A stretch of 64,000 nt of DNA from Kwoniella bestiolae CBS 10118. Taxonomy: Eukaryota > Basidiomycota > Tremellomycetes > Tremellales > Cryptococcaceae. Location: the NCBI RefSeq assembly GCF_000512585.2, contig NC_089243.1, positions 558,001-622,000 of the forward strand, read 5' to 3'. The notes under the pieces were generated by a model, which ran no database searches, was not told the DNA's origin, and was given only the letters and a program-made list of their open reading frames with translations. The position numbers and the translations under genes were made by a program. This document shows, piece after piece, positions 55,918-64,000 of this stretch. Within the stretch, counting starts at the first letter, position 1; the number at the start of each line of letters is the position of its first letter.

Positions 55918-57000
55918 CTACCTCCTCCCCTTCCCTCTCCCTCTCTTGCCTCCCCTCGCCCCACCTCCCCTACTGCTTCCACCCCCTTCCCGTCCCCTAG
56001 CCAACTCAGCTTTCTTCGTCCGTCTCCTCGCCTCCATTTCCCTCCCCTTCCTCCGTTCAGAAGCAGTCTCCATACTAGTCGATTTCTTCTTCTCGGCCTT
56101 TTTCTTCTCACGTAATTTCTGGAGTTTCGCACTACTTGGAGGCAAGATCTTGACTTTTGGTTTTGCTTTTGGCTTCTCCTCCTCTCTTTGCTGGGGTCGG
56201 GACGCGCCTTCACCCTCCTCGTCGGAATCGTAACCGGCGAATTGGGGCTGTATGGAGGAAGGATCGAAATCTTCTGTTATGGTTACTGTGGCTAGTTGAT
56301 CTTCATCTGAATATTCCTCTTCCGCTTCCTGTGCTTTGGACTTGGAAGGACCAGGTAGATCATCCTCGTCTTCATCATCTACAGTAAGAAGATAACAACG
56401 TGATCGTTCAGCTGGGCTCTCGTCTTCGTTGATCTGGATTGTGTCTGAGCAGAAAGCTCAATACTCAATGGACTATACACTCACCCTCATCATCATCATC
56501 CGACAAGTCCTCCAATCCCATAGCCCTTCTCACGGATTTAACATTCTCTGCAGCTTTCTTACGTAGGTCCGCTCTTGCCTATGATCAACCAAAATATCAG
56601 GACACCATCTCTCACCTAAGTATCTCGGGCATAGGATAGTAATTATATAGGGGTGGGAGATACAACTTACCTCCCTACGCTCTTTCAGATGAGCGAGATG
56701 ATCCCTCTCTTTAGCTCTCGCTTTCTTCTCCTCCGCTTTTGCCTTTTTCCGTTTCGAGAATCCCGTTAACCATTCTCTGTGAACATTTATACAAATCTTT
56801 CAGCCATGCTCTATACCTTTTAATAGAAGTCTATACTACATGTTACTTCCTGTGGTGTATGACAAAAGAACTCACCTCCTCGCTTCATCATCAAATTTAA
56901 TCTCCTCCACTTGCTCCCTCCTTGCTTTCTTGGCTCGTTGGATGTAGCTCGCTCCTTCCGTCAGGAGGGCGACGTTGGATTTGGGAGCTGATCGTGACAT
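55918..57000 (-). CDS. RRP17: RRP17/NOL12 family ribosomal RNA-processing protein
   Basis: Rrp17 is a nucleolar 5'-3' exonuclease-associated factor in pre-60S maturation (5.8S/25S 5'-end processing). Exons 56876-57000, 56671-56776, 56485-56578 and 55918-56378 give 261 residues, the usual size. The signature EQVEEIKFDDEARREWLTGFSKRKKAKAEEKKARAKERDHLAHLKERREARADLRKKAAENVKSVRRAMG matches the family's FDEEKRREYLTGFHKRK block. An acidic stretch (LSDDDDEDDEDEDDLP) is followed by a Lys/Glu-rich helix and an RGG-like basic end (SSRGGGARGGKRGRGKGRR), suited to RNA binding. Its promoter carries an element nearly identical to one in the SUA5 promoter. Confidence 0.9.
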
Positions 57001-57303
57001 GATGGCTCGATGTGATGGTGTTCAAGATGTGTTCGTATATGTCAAAAGGATTTAGATGGAGACGGTGGACAAGTTGGTTCACAATGAGCGGTGGTGGATG
57101 TTTTCAACTTTTTGTGATCGACAACTACAATGCGGAGTTTTGGTGTATCTCCGCTATCATCCGTAGCCAAGTACAGATGTGTATATATTGGAGTTGCAAA
57201 TGTCGCCGTATGCATAGGTCATATATTATAAGCAAGGTATATGCAAGACGTGTAGCATAGGTGTCATTTCGTTGCTCTTGTTGATGCATGGTATAAGATG
57301 ATA
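57001..57303. other. RRP17 promoter and SUA5 3' side
   Basis: 300 bases; includes the shared element at 57100-57121. Confidence 0.45.
57100..57121 (-). promoter_or_regulatory. Shared promoter element, RRP17 copy
   Basis: The plus strand reads GTTTTCAACTTTTTGT, G, ATCGA. It lies about 100 bp upstream of the RRP17 start and matches 59017-59038 at 21 of 22 positions. Confidence 0.5.
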
Positions 57304-58899
57304 TCAGGTATTCCCCGTAACATCCACCCAGAACGTATTCCCCTCCCCTCCCCCCTTCTTCCCACCCTCATCATCCTTCACATCACCCACAACCCCTCCA
57401 CCTCCAACAGCCTTCGTCACTCTCTCCATGACTGCCAAACCCAATCCCTCGTCCGAGCACCCCTCAATAATAATCGCATCTACACCTATCTTCCCATCCT
57501 CAACGTCCGGCGGTATTCGTTCGAGTGTCAACATACCCGCAAAGAGCCTTTGAGCTGCACTTGATGCGTTCACTCCCAATGAGACAGGGATGAGCTGTAT
57601 ATCTTCTATCTCCACTACTGAAGAGGATATCTGAGAAATGAGATTGGAATCCTCGAAATGCAGTATTCCAATTCTCTTCTTCCCCTTCCCACCCGATGTC
57701 GAACGCCTTGCTATTTGTCTTAGAACTGCCTGAGCAGAGGACTCCGCATCTTCAGGTAGATTCTGCGGACGAGGAAAGATCGTATTGGGTTTCAAGAGGT
57801 ATACGGGCACTCGAGGCGAATAATGACGATATTTCATCCCTGGCGTTGAGGGTGGAAGAGATATGGGTTTAACACTCTGCGTTGAATTTCCATTGACCAT
57901 CGTTCTCTCCTCTCCGTTCAGCCCTGACGGTCCTGCGTGTCCTTCCTTCTCTTGTAAATTACTAGGTTGCCAAGGCTTCCCATGCAGTAAGATCTTCGTC
58001 AGTCCCTCTCCTCCGTCCACTCTCTCTACAACCTCTTTGATCCTCTCAACCCCCAATCCACCAGGTCTAAGCACATCTACACATCCTCCACCACCCTTCC
58101 TCCATCCCAACCCATTAATCACAGTGCTTTCCACCCCCACGCCACAATCACCTCCATCTAGTATACATCCCAATCCCTCCGATCCGTTTAAGTCATTGTA
58201 AACGTGCTGAGCCTGGGTCGGACTGGGTCTACCAGAACTATTAGCCGAAGGAGCCGAGAGCGGTAAATTGGAATGATGGATCAACGCAAGCGCCAAAGGA
58301 TGGGATGGCATCCTTATAGCATTTGTCTGAGGAGCAGGCGGAGGAGGAGGGTTTATATCTGGAAAGAGGAGCGACAAGGGACCAGGCCAGAATGAAGTCA
58401 TTAATGCCATGTATAGTTTTGATATCTGGTAATCTTTCGGTATTACCGTACGTAGCATGTCGAGTGAAGATACATGGATGATCAGTGGATTATCAGACGG
58501 ACGATTCTTGATTCGGTATATCGATTTCAGAGCCACCGGATCAAGGGAGGACGCAGCGAGTCCATAGACTGTTTCGGTTGGGAGGGCGACGGTTTGATGG
58601 TTGTGGAGGTGTTTTGAAGCTGTTTCGAGGTGACGTAGGATTGAAGGAGGGATGGAGAATTGTGGTGAGTCGAGGGGATGTGAGGAAGAGGATGAAGGGG
58701 TGATGCGTATGGAGGGGAAGTCGGTACATTGGAGGATTGGGGTGTTGGATGACATGGTGTATAGCTGGCGTGAGGCTATGGAGGGAGATCTGAACACGAT
58801 GGGTTAATTAGCGACGAAATCAGGATTGTTGTTGACTATATGAGCTTACCGATATGAGGTGTTGATGAATGCCTTGAACGCCGAGGCAGCTGTTCTCAT
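57304..58899 (-). CDS. SUA5: SUA5/YRDC threonylcarbamoyl-AMP synthase
   Basis: Sua5 makes threonylcarbamoyl-AMP from threonine, bicarbonate and ATP, the first step of t6A37 modification of ANN-reading tRNAs. Exons 58850-58899 and 57304-58789 give 511 residues. The YrdC domain has VALPTETVYGLAASSLDPVALKSIYRIKNRPSDNPLIIHVSS (the KxR..KxRP-type binding site), WPGPLSLLF, IRMPSHPLALALI, SAPSANSSGRPSPTQAQHV and VESTVI. The linker PGMKYRHYSPRVPV and the Sua5 C-terminal domain follow. Exon 1 adds MRTAASAFKAFINTSYRSPSIASRQLYT, a basic, acid-free, amphipathic leader typical of a mitochondrial presequence. A second in-frame Met (residue 29, ATG at 58755) would give a 483-residue cytosolic form. Dual targeting of Sua5/YRDC is known in other eukaryotes. 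Confidence 0.94.
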
Positions 58900-58987
58900 G
58901 CCTTTGTCAGGCTATCGTCCTGCTCGTTTGCGATGATCGTTGAGATAAAGCTGAAGAACAGATGCTGTTGTCACCACCATTTCACTC

Positions 58988-59015
58988 GTCATCATCATCA
59001 TCATCATCATCATCA
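58988..59015. repeat. (ATC)n trinucleotide microsatellite
   Basis: About nine ATC units lie in the SUA5/SIW14-like promoter, directly next to the shared 22-bp element. Confidence 0.85.
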
Positions 59016-59016
59016 C

Positions 59017-59038
59017 GTTTTCAACTTTTTGTTATCGA
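59017..59038 (-). promoter_or_regulatory. Shared promoter element, SUA5 copy
   Basis: The plus strand reads GTTTTCAACTTTTTGT, T, ATCGA, about 118 bp upstream of the SUA5 start and 230 bp upstream of the SIW14-like gene. It matches 57100-57121 at 21 of 22 positions. Confidence 0.5.
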
Positions 59039-59269
59039 TGAAATTCTGGTTCCGTCGGGTGAGAAGTCACGTGACCTGATAGCCGTCCTTGTAAGGACGG
59101 GATGCACGTTGAAGACGTATGTTTTGATCACCTTGACCCTTGTCAAAGCAACAAAAGAGTATACATTTAGCATACACAAGCAACGACTTCACATCGGTGC
59201 ACAATATCCAAGTAGCTGGCAACACCGAATTCGAAAAGGAAGGAGCGAGACCCACTGAGATCAGTAATC

Positions 59270-60241
59270 ATGGCGAAAATCGTACCTCCCATGAACTTCG
59301 GCTTGGTCGAAGATGGTAAGTCGAGATACAGTGTATACCACTCCCAGTCGAAACCATCTTTGCTCAAGTAGCATCAATGCTTATATGTCGTTCGATACAG
59401 GCTTCTATCGATCCGCCCAACCATCCGAGCTAAACTTCTCGTTCCTCGAAAAGCTGAATCTGAAGACTATAATATGGGTAGGAGCTGAAGAACCCTCAGA
59501 AATACTGTATGTGAGATTCAGCTGCTTCAGACGCACAGTCCCGATAAGACAAGCTGATACGTCCCGAACTTAGATTATCGTTCCTCGACTCTCAAGGTAT
59601 AACTCTCCATAATCTCGCTCCGCAAGTATCGCTCAACCCTCACTTTCCACCGCCATATACGGATAGCGGGGTTGTACCTATATCTGATCACTGTAGGTAT
59701 CTGCCATAATCTGGACTGCCTTTATTAATCACAACCTCTCTACCCGTTCTTGCTGCTTCTTAACCCATCACAAGCGCAAAGTCCCCTGTCTCGATTGTAT
59801 TCCTCTCATCCGATCAAGGAACGGACTATGCTAAACTCAACCTGTAGACCACCTTCCTCCCCTTCCTCCACCACCCGAACCACTAATAATCCAATCCCTC
59901 ACCCTCCTCCTTCGCCCATCAACGTTTCCAACTCTAGTATGCTGCAACATGGGGAGACACCGTACGGGGACGGTAGTAGGGTGTTATAGGAAGTTACAGA
60001 GGTGGGCGCTGAGTAGTATATTGGAGGAATACAGGAGGTACGCGGGTATGAAAGTCAGGATATTGAATGAGCAGGTGAGTCTGGTCTTCCTGGAGTTCAG
60101 GTATCTTCAATGCACGTGCTTGAGAACGTGAAAGGTTAAAGGGTCATATAGGCTGATGGTTTCTCGTGGTGCTATACATAGTTCATCGAGTTATTCGATA
60201 CGGACCTGGTATCGATAACGGCGGAACAAGCGGTTGCGTAA
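59270..60241 (+). CDS. SIW14/OCA-like protein tyrosine (inositol pyrophosphate) phosphatase
   Basis: Fungal Siw14/Oca proteins are atypical dual-specificity phosphatases; Siw14 itself cleaves inositol pyrophosphates. Clear exons are 59270-59315, 59401-59506, 59574-59692, a catalytic exon from about 59850 to 60074, and 60182-60241. The protein begins MAKIVPPMNFGLVEDGFYRSAQPSELNFSFLEKLNLKTIIWVGAEEPSEILLSFLDSQGI, the family N-terminus. The P-loop is PTLVCCNMGRHRTGTVVGCYRKLQRWALSSILEEYRRYAGMKVRILNEQ, a C-x5-R active site (CNMGRHR) with Cys in place of the usual His before the nucleophile (CC versus HC). It ends FIELFDTDLVSITAEQAVA. The junction across 59693-59849 is unsettled: the GTAGGT donor is weak and a small extra exon may lie between. 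Confidence 0.85.
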
Positions 60242-60847
60242 TCAATCCTTCTTCAGCCTATAACTTATATGATCAAGATACCGCTCAACAATTTGACCCA
60301 CTCGAAAAGAGATCACTCACATCCGCTCCTGATTCTCCCCTTAGTCATCGAGAGGGTGAGCAGGGGAGGGATCGCGTTTCATGCAGTGCAAGTGACAAAT
60401 GTTCCCTGTACTTTTTCAAGACAGTCGTAAATTCGTCAACGGAATTCCTCTTGTATCGATTCTCCCCTTTTCCTTAGCCTAGCTCTGGTACCTCTGTATA
60501 TGATTTATAAGTATGCAAGTTGTATGATAGTCGATTACAGGCTTTTAAACGGTATCCCAAGCTCAGGTGCTCATGCATGCAACTTCAAAACTCGCAATCG
60601 AATAATAACACTGTTGATCTGCCCATTATTTCTATCACCCAGCTATCAGCTGGTCTCGAAAGAAAGTGATAAAACTCGATTGCATGAATAAAGCTACACT
60701 CATATAGATAAATTATATACGAGATGATTAGACAATTAATTGTATAGGCTATATAGATAAGCGATTACTGTGATTCAGTTCAATTCGATTAACGGACTCT
60801 CAGACGATTACTATTTGATAAGTAATATCCATCTTCTATTCCTTTCC
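60242..60847. other. Convergent intergenic region
   Basis: AT-rich (especially 60700-60800), no supported gene. Confidence 0.45.
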
Positions 60848-63396
60848 TTATACGGCTACACCCTCACTTCGCTTAGGCGAATCAACGTATTTACCACTAT
60901 CGTATCGCGAATCGGCAGTGGCGATGATTGAAGGTGGTTTGGGCAAGTTCTTTTGGAAGAAGAGGTATCGTTTCCAGAACCAGGGTGCGGAGACTGTTGC
61001 TTCGTGTTTGAAGAATTCTGAAGTGGGTACTGAGAAGACCTCTGTGATGCATAACAAAACAAGACAAACGATTAGTCAACATGTTGGTGTTCAGTGCGGA
61101 ATCGCAGGTAGGCGGAAAACTCGACTCACGATCAAGCTCCTCAAGGGTGAGTTGCTTGGTCTCTCGGACGAAGCAGAAGATCATGAACCAGGCGATCAAG
61201 TTGAGACCGGCGTAGAAACCGACTAACAACGTCGATCATACGTCAGCACTCTGTAGCTGGTAAAAAACGAAGAGGCCGATGGAAGGAAAGGAAGAACAAC
61301 TTACAAGCACCGGGGGTAGTCATGACAGACCTCATTCTAGGGAAGGTAAGACCCAAGACTCCCGCAAAGAAGTTGTTGATAAACACTACAAAGGCCATAC
61401 CCTGTTCTCGCTGGATGGTAGGGAATACTTCGGCCGAGTATTGGAATGCCACTGGACCTTCTCCGAGGGAATACATGATCGTAAAGAGGTACACGAATAG
61501 AACGACAGGACCAATTCGAGCGGCTTGAGATCCTGTCTCCTTGAGGGTCGAGAGACCAGCCGCGAGCAGGAAGATACACATGAGTGGGAAGGTGATAAGA
61601 CACAATCTCCTTCGTCCGACGGTATCGATGAGGAACAAAGTGGGGATAGTGAATACTACTTGGATGGCACCGTATCCGAGAGACGCGAACAGAGCTTGAT
61701 CATCCGAGTATCCTACATCCGTGAAGATGGTGGAACTGTAGAAGGAGATAATGTTGATACCGCACATTTGTTGAGCAAGCATGACAGTGGAAGCACCGTA
61801 GTTGGCCCGTCTGATCCTAGGGACAGTGAAGATATCTCTCATTCGAGTGAAGTAGTTGGATCCCTCGGCGACATGGAGCTCTTCAAGGTAGATGACATAA
61901 GAGTAGTAGTAATCCCTCGCAGCGATGATAGGGTGAGCTCGAAGTTTGAGGAAAGATCGGAAGGCGGCATCGTATTTCTTGTGTTTCATCAACCAACGAG
62001 GCGATTCGGGCGTAAGGTAGATACCGCACATGAGAATGAAAGCGGGGATGAATGCCGAACCGAGTTGTAATCGCCAGGCGATTCTTCCGGTGTCTTTGAC
62101 GATACAGTTCGCAGCGAAACCAAGGAAGATACCCGCTACGACCCAAAGTTGCCAGAACATCTGTACATGCTCTGTGAGCTCTCAAGTCTTCATGCTGAAG
62201 AAGAATGGAGAAAAAATCGAAGAAAACCGAGGAAATCTTCGATTTACAACGGAAGTTGACTTACGGTGAGAGCTCCTCTGACTCTTGCGGGGGCTAACTC
62301 AGCTGAGAAAATAGGGACTGTCGCATTCTTGGCTCCAATACCAATACTGTTATGTGTGCATGTCAGCACAAGACACAAAAGTGACAAGGACGAGAGGGGG
62401 AGATGGACGGGAAGGCGGGGAGGAAATCCGGGTTTGTGTGGGGAGCCAAGGGGTGTGGAGGGCTGAGGACCACATCGCAACTCACCCCATGACGAAACGG
62501 ATAGCAAACAAGGCCTGCCATGACTTGGCGAAACCAGAAGCAATAGGAGTAGCGGTGAGACAAGCAGCAGTGAGGAAGATTTCACCTCGTCGACCAAGAT
62601 AGTGATTTAGAGGATCGGTGATGAACGCGCCACTATCGAAGTAACGGAATCAAATTCGCCACATGGTACATGAGTTAGCATCAAGATCGAGATCATCTGA
62701 AGTAGATTGATCAACTCACATGAGACCAGCAGTCAAGAAGATGATAGAGTTGACAAGACCGACTTTCCACTCGTTCGCACCCGTCCCCGAGATACCAAAC
62801 TCCTGGGGGAAAGAGAGGTTCGCACCGTTCGAACCGGTTTGATCCCAACCTGTGATCACGCCAAGGGTCAGCTAAATGGAAAGATCGGGAGACGTAGAGG
62901 AGAAACATACCCTGAGTAGCGGCACCGATAGCACATAAACCAACAGAGAACCACAGCATCTTTGGACCGTGCCATTTGTGATCCCTCTCATAGAGTAGAG
63001 CGGCGGTTTCCTCGGAAGTGAGTCCAGGGACATTCTGGAAGTGATGATGGTCTCTGGCGACTAGCGCAGCTCTACCGAAGAGATCTGCGTACTCGCCAAG
63101 ATTATGGTTGTTGGCGAATGCTTGGGCATCAGCTACTACTTGTTCGGGACTATCCCTCTACGAGAACCAAGAAATACCAAGAATCAGCTTCTCAATTCTT
63201 GGCGAGAAAATCATGATGATAAATCCCCTATCAATCGAGAGTCTGGGCAGGATAAAGGAGTCCAAGCAGGGTTACTCACTTTAAGGGGATTATGAATGAC
63301 ATGAACAGCTTGAGGGGTAGACTCAGGCTCATCGTTCACATAATCATTTCTATTCTCTAAATGAGCATCTTCAGTTTTGACGTTCTTTTCCGCCAT
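60848..63396 (-). CDS. MFS sugar transporter
   Basis: A major-facilitator sugar/H+ symporter family permease of the plasma membrane. Eight exons (63280-63396, 62911-63157, 62720-62849, 62486-62632, 62265-62346, 61305-62160, 61130-61222, 60848-61041) give 621 residues. About 100 polar N-terminal residues precede the membrane core. Signatures include GRRGEIFLTAACL (D/G-R-[KR] loop after helix 2), PIFSAELAPARVRGALTMFWQLWVVAGIF (PESPRW-type family), LTPESPRWLMK, QQMCGINIISFYSSTIF, DTVGRRRLCLITFP and YSAEVFPTIQREQGMAF. The cytosolic tail is PETK-like RETKQLTLEELDQVFSVPTSEFFKH, then a basic end. Helix count by eye is about 12. The substrate is not determinable; the length of the N-terminal extension resembles fungal inositol/lactose-type and sensor-like members. 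The promoter has a TATA box and many G/C-run motifs. Confidence 0.93.
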
Positions 63397-64000
63397 CTTG
63401 TTGTTATATCAATTATCCAATGAAATTACAGTATGGTGTATAGCAGATATAAAAACAAAGGAAGGAATGGGGGGCAACGTATTTTAGTACCGATCCGATG
63501 AGTGGAGCTTTATATATACACCTGAAAGAGGGGGTCTCCTGCTCTGGAGGGGGGAGGCCATCATCTCACTGTAAAGATGTGATGTGATCGGGGTCCAACG
63601 ACAAATAACGAATGACAATTTGGTTCCCCTGTTCTGCCCCGATTTGAAAAGCCTAACCAGGGGTGGGGCATGACATCTCTCAGCGTTTCCCCCTCTTGTT
63701 CCTCCTGGACTGAACCAAGTGGAGGGATAGAGGGGATAACAATATTTTATTTTAGCTTTTTTGAGCCAAGCTAATTTCGTCAGAGGCGCGCTAAAAGGCT
63801 AAAAGGGAGAGTATGTAAGCGAATTGCCAAAAAAGCATCCACATGGTGCATCCATCCAGGAGAAGGGGGAAAGGGGGAGAAGGAGAGAGAGACGAATGGT
63901 CAAATTGGTTTCGGAGTCAGGGTTAGTCCGGTAACGCCAGCCGACATAGCCGGCGGTGAAAGGGTCAAACCGTGGGAAGAGCGTGAGAAGATTTCACGAA
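63397..64000 (-). promoter_or_regulatory. MFS transporter upstream region
   Basis: A TATATATA at 63511-63518 stands about 115 bp before the ATG. Farther upstream (63520-63900) the sequence is unusually rich in AGGGG/CCCCT and CCCCG runs, which resemble stress-response (STRE) or Mig1-type repressor sites. No coding sequence is visible to the window end. Confidence 0.5.
63511..63518 (-). promoter_or_regulatory. TATA box of the MFS transporter
   Basis: TATATATA about 115 bp upstream of the ATG, a typical distance for a fungal TATA box. Confidence 0.55.

Larger units (their letters stand above)
58900..59269. promoter_or_regulatory. Divergent promoter SUA5 / SIW14-like
   Basis: 370 bp between outward-facing starts, containing an (ATC)n repeat and the shared element at 59017-59038. 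Confidence 0.5.

Noticed and set aside
58988..59015. Regular short repeats as a possible CRISPR array
   Set aside because: This is a simple trinucleotide run without spacers in a eukaryotic genome.
61525..62070. 181-residue plus-strand frame opposite the MFS transporter
   Set aside because: It is the antisense shadow of the largest transporter exon and shows no domain or initiation context.

Overview
This window comes from the nuclear genome of an intron-dense basidiomycete yeast. Short introns (mostly 50-110 bp) with GTGAGT/GTAAGT/GTATGT donors and frequent TCAGCTGA-type branch regions interrupt almost every gene. The protein set (RAD17, Spt6, Rfc5, Tom40, Ydj1-type DnaJ, CrtYB carotenoid enzyme) and gene style fit Tremellomycetes, for example the Kwoniella/Cryptococcus group. 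The genus is an inference. Exon boundaries were worked out by hand from splice sites, reading phase and known family motifs. Most models close exactly in frame, but a few boundaries may be off by a base.

Layout. 1-1698 (+) is the 3' part of RAD17. 3054-5252 (+) is a Ser/Pro-rich orphan protein. 5980-9717 (-) is an M13 (neprilysin/ECE-like) membrane metallopeptidase. 10093-12689 (-) is a bifunctional lycopene cyclase/phytoene synthase (CrtYB). 13318-15198 (-) is a farnesylated DnaJ of Ydj1/Mas5 type. 15852-17816 (+) is the PP4 regulatory subunit Psy4/PPP4R2. 18425-21098 (+) holds two tandem 309-residue SDR epimerase-like paralogues. 21595-23019 (+) is a TLC-domain membrane protein. 23768-26134 (+) is an eIF4E-family protein of 4EHP type with a very long disordered N-terminus.

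26.8-29.6 kb (-) is an accessory-looking island holding three related copies of an unrecognised gene family: two apparently usable copies and one broken one. After it come TOM40 (30805-32473, -), a charged orphan protein (32802-33695, +), a long coiled-coil protein (34268-38620, -), F-actin capping protein alpha with a large acidic insertion (39072-41077, -), an intron-containing tRNA-Thr(CGT) (41508-41597, +) and a 76-residue zinc-finger protein (41816-42436, +).

42.8-63.4 kb carries housekeeping genes: SPT6 (42845-48413, -), PHO13-type phosphatase (48902-50372, +), RFC5 (50671-52656, -), an L-type/MUP1-like amino acid permease (53068-55662, +), RRP17 (55918-57000, -), SUA5 with a putative mitochondrial presequence (57304-58899, -), a SIW14-like tyrosine phosphatase (59270-60241, +) and an MFS sugar transporter (60848-63396, -). 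Several genes are divergent pairs sharing promoters: DnaJ/PSY4, TOM40/orphan, SPT6/PHO13, RFC5/permease and SUA5/SIW14-like.

The most interesting items are the three-copy orphan family, a near-identical 22-bp element upstream of both RRP17 and SUA5, a 5-nt terminal exon that completes the CaaX box of the DnaJ, the acidic insertion in capping protein alpha, and the 4EHP-like protein with a roughly 490-residue disordered extension.
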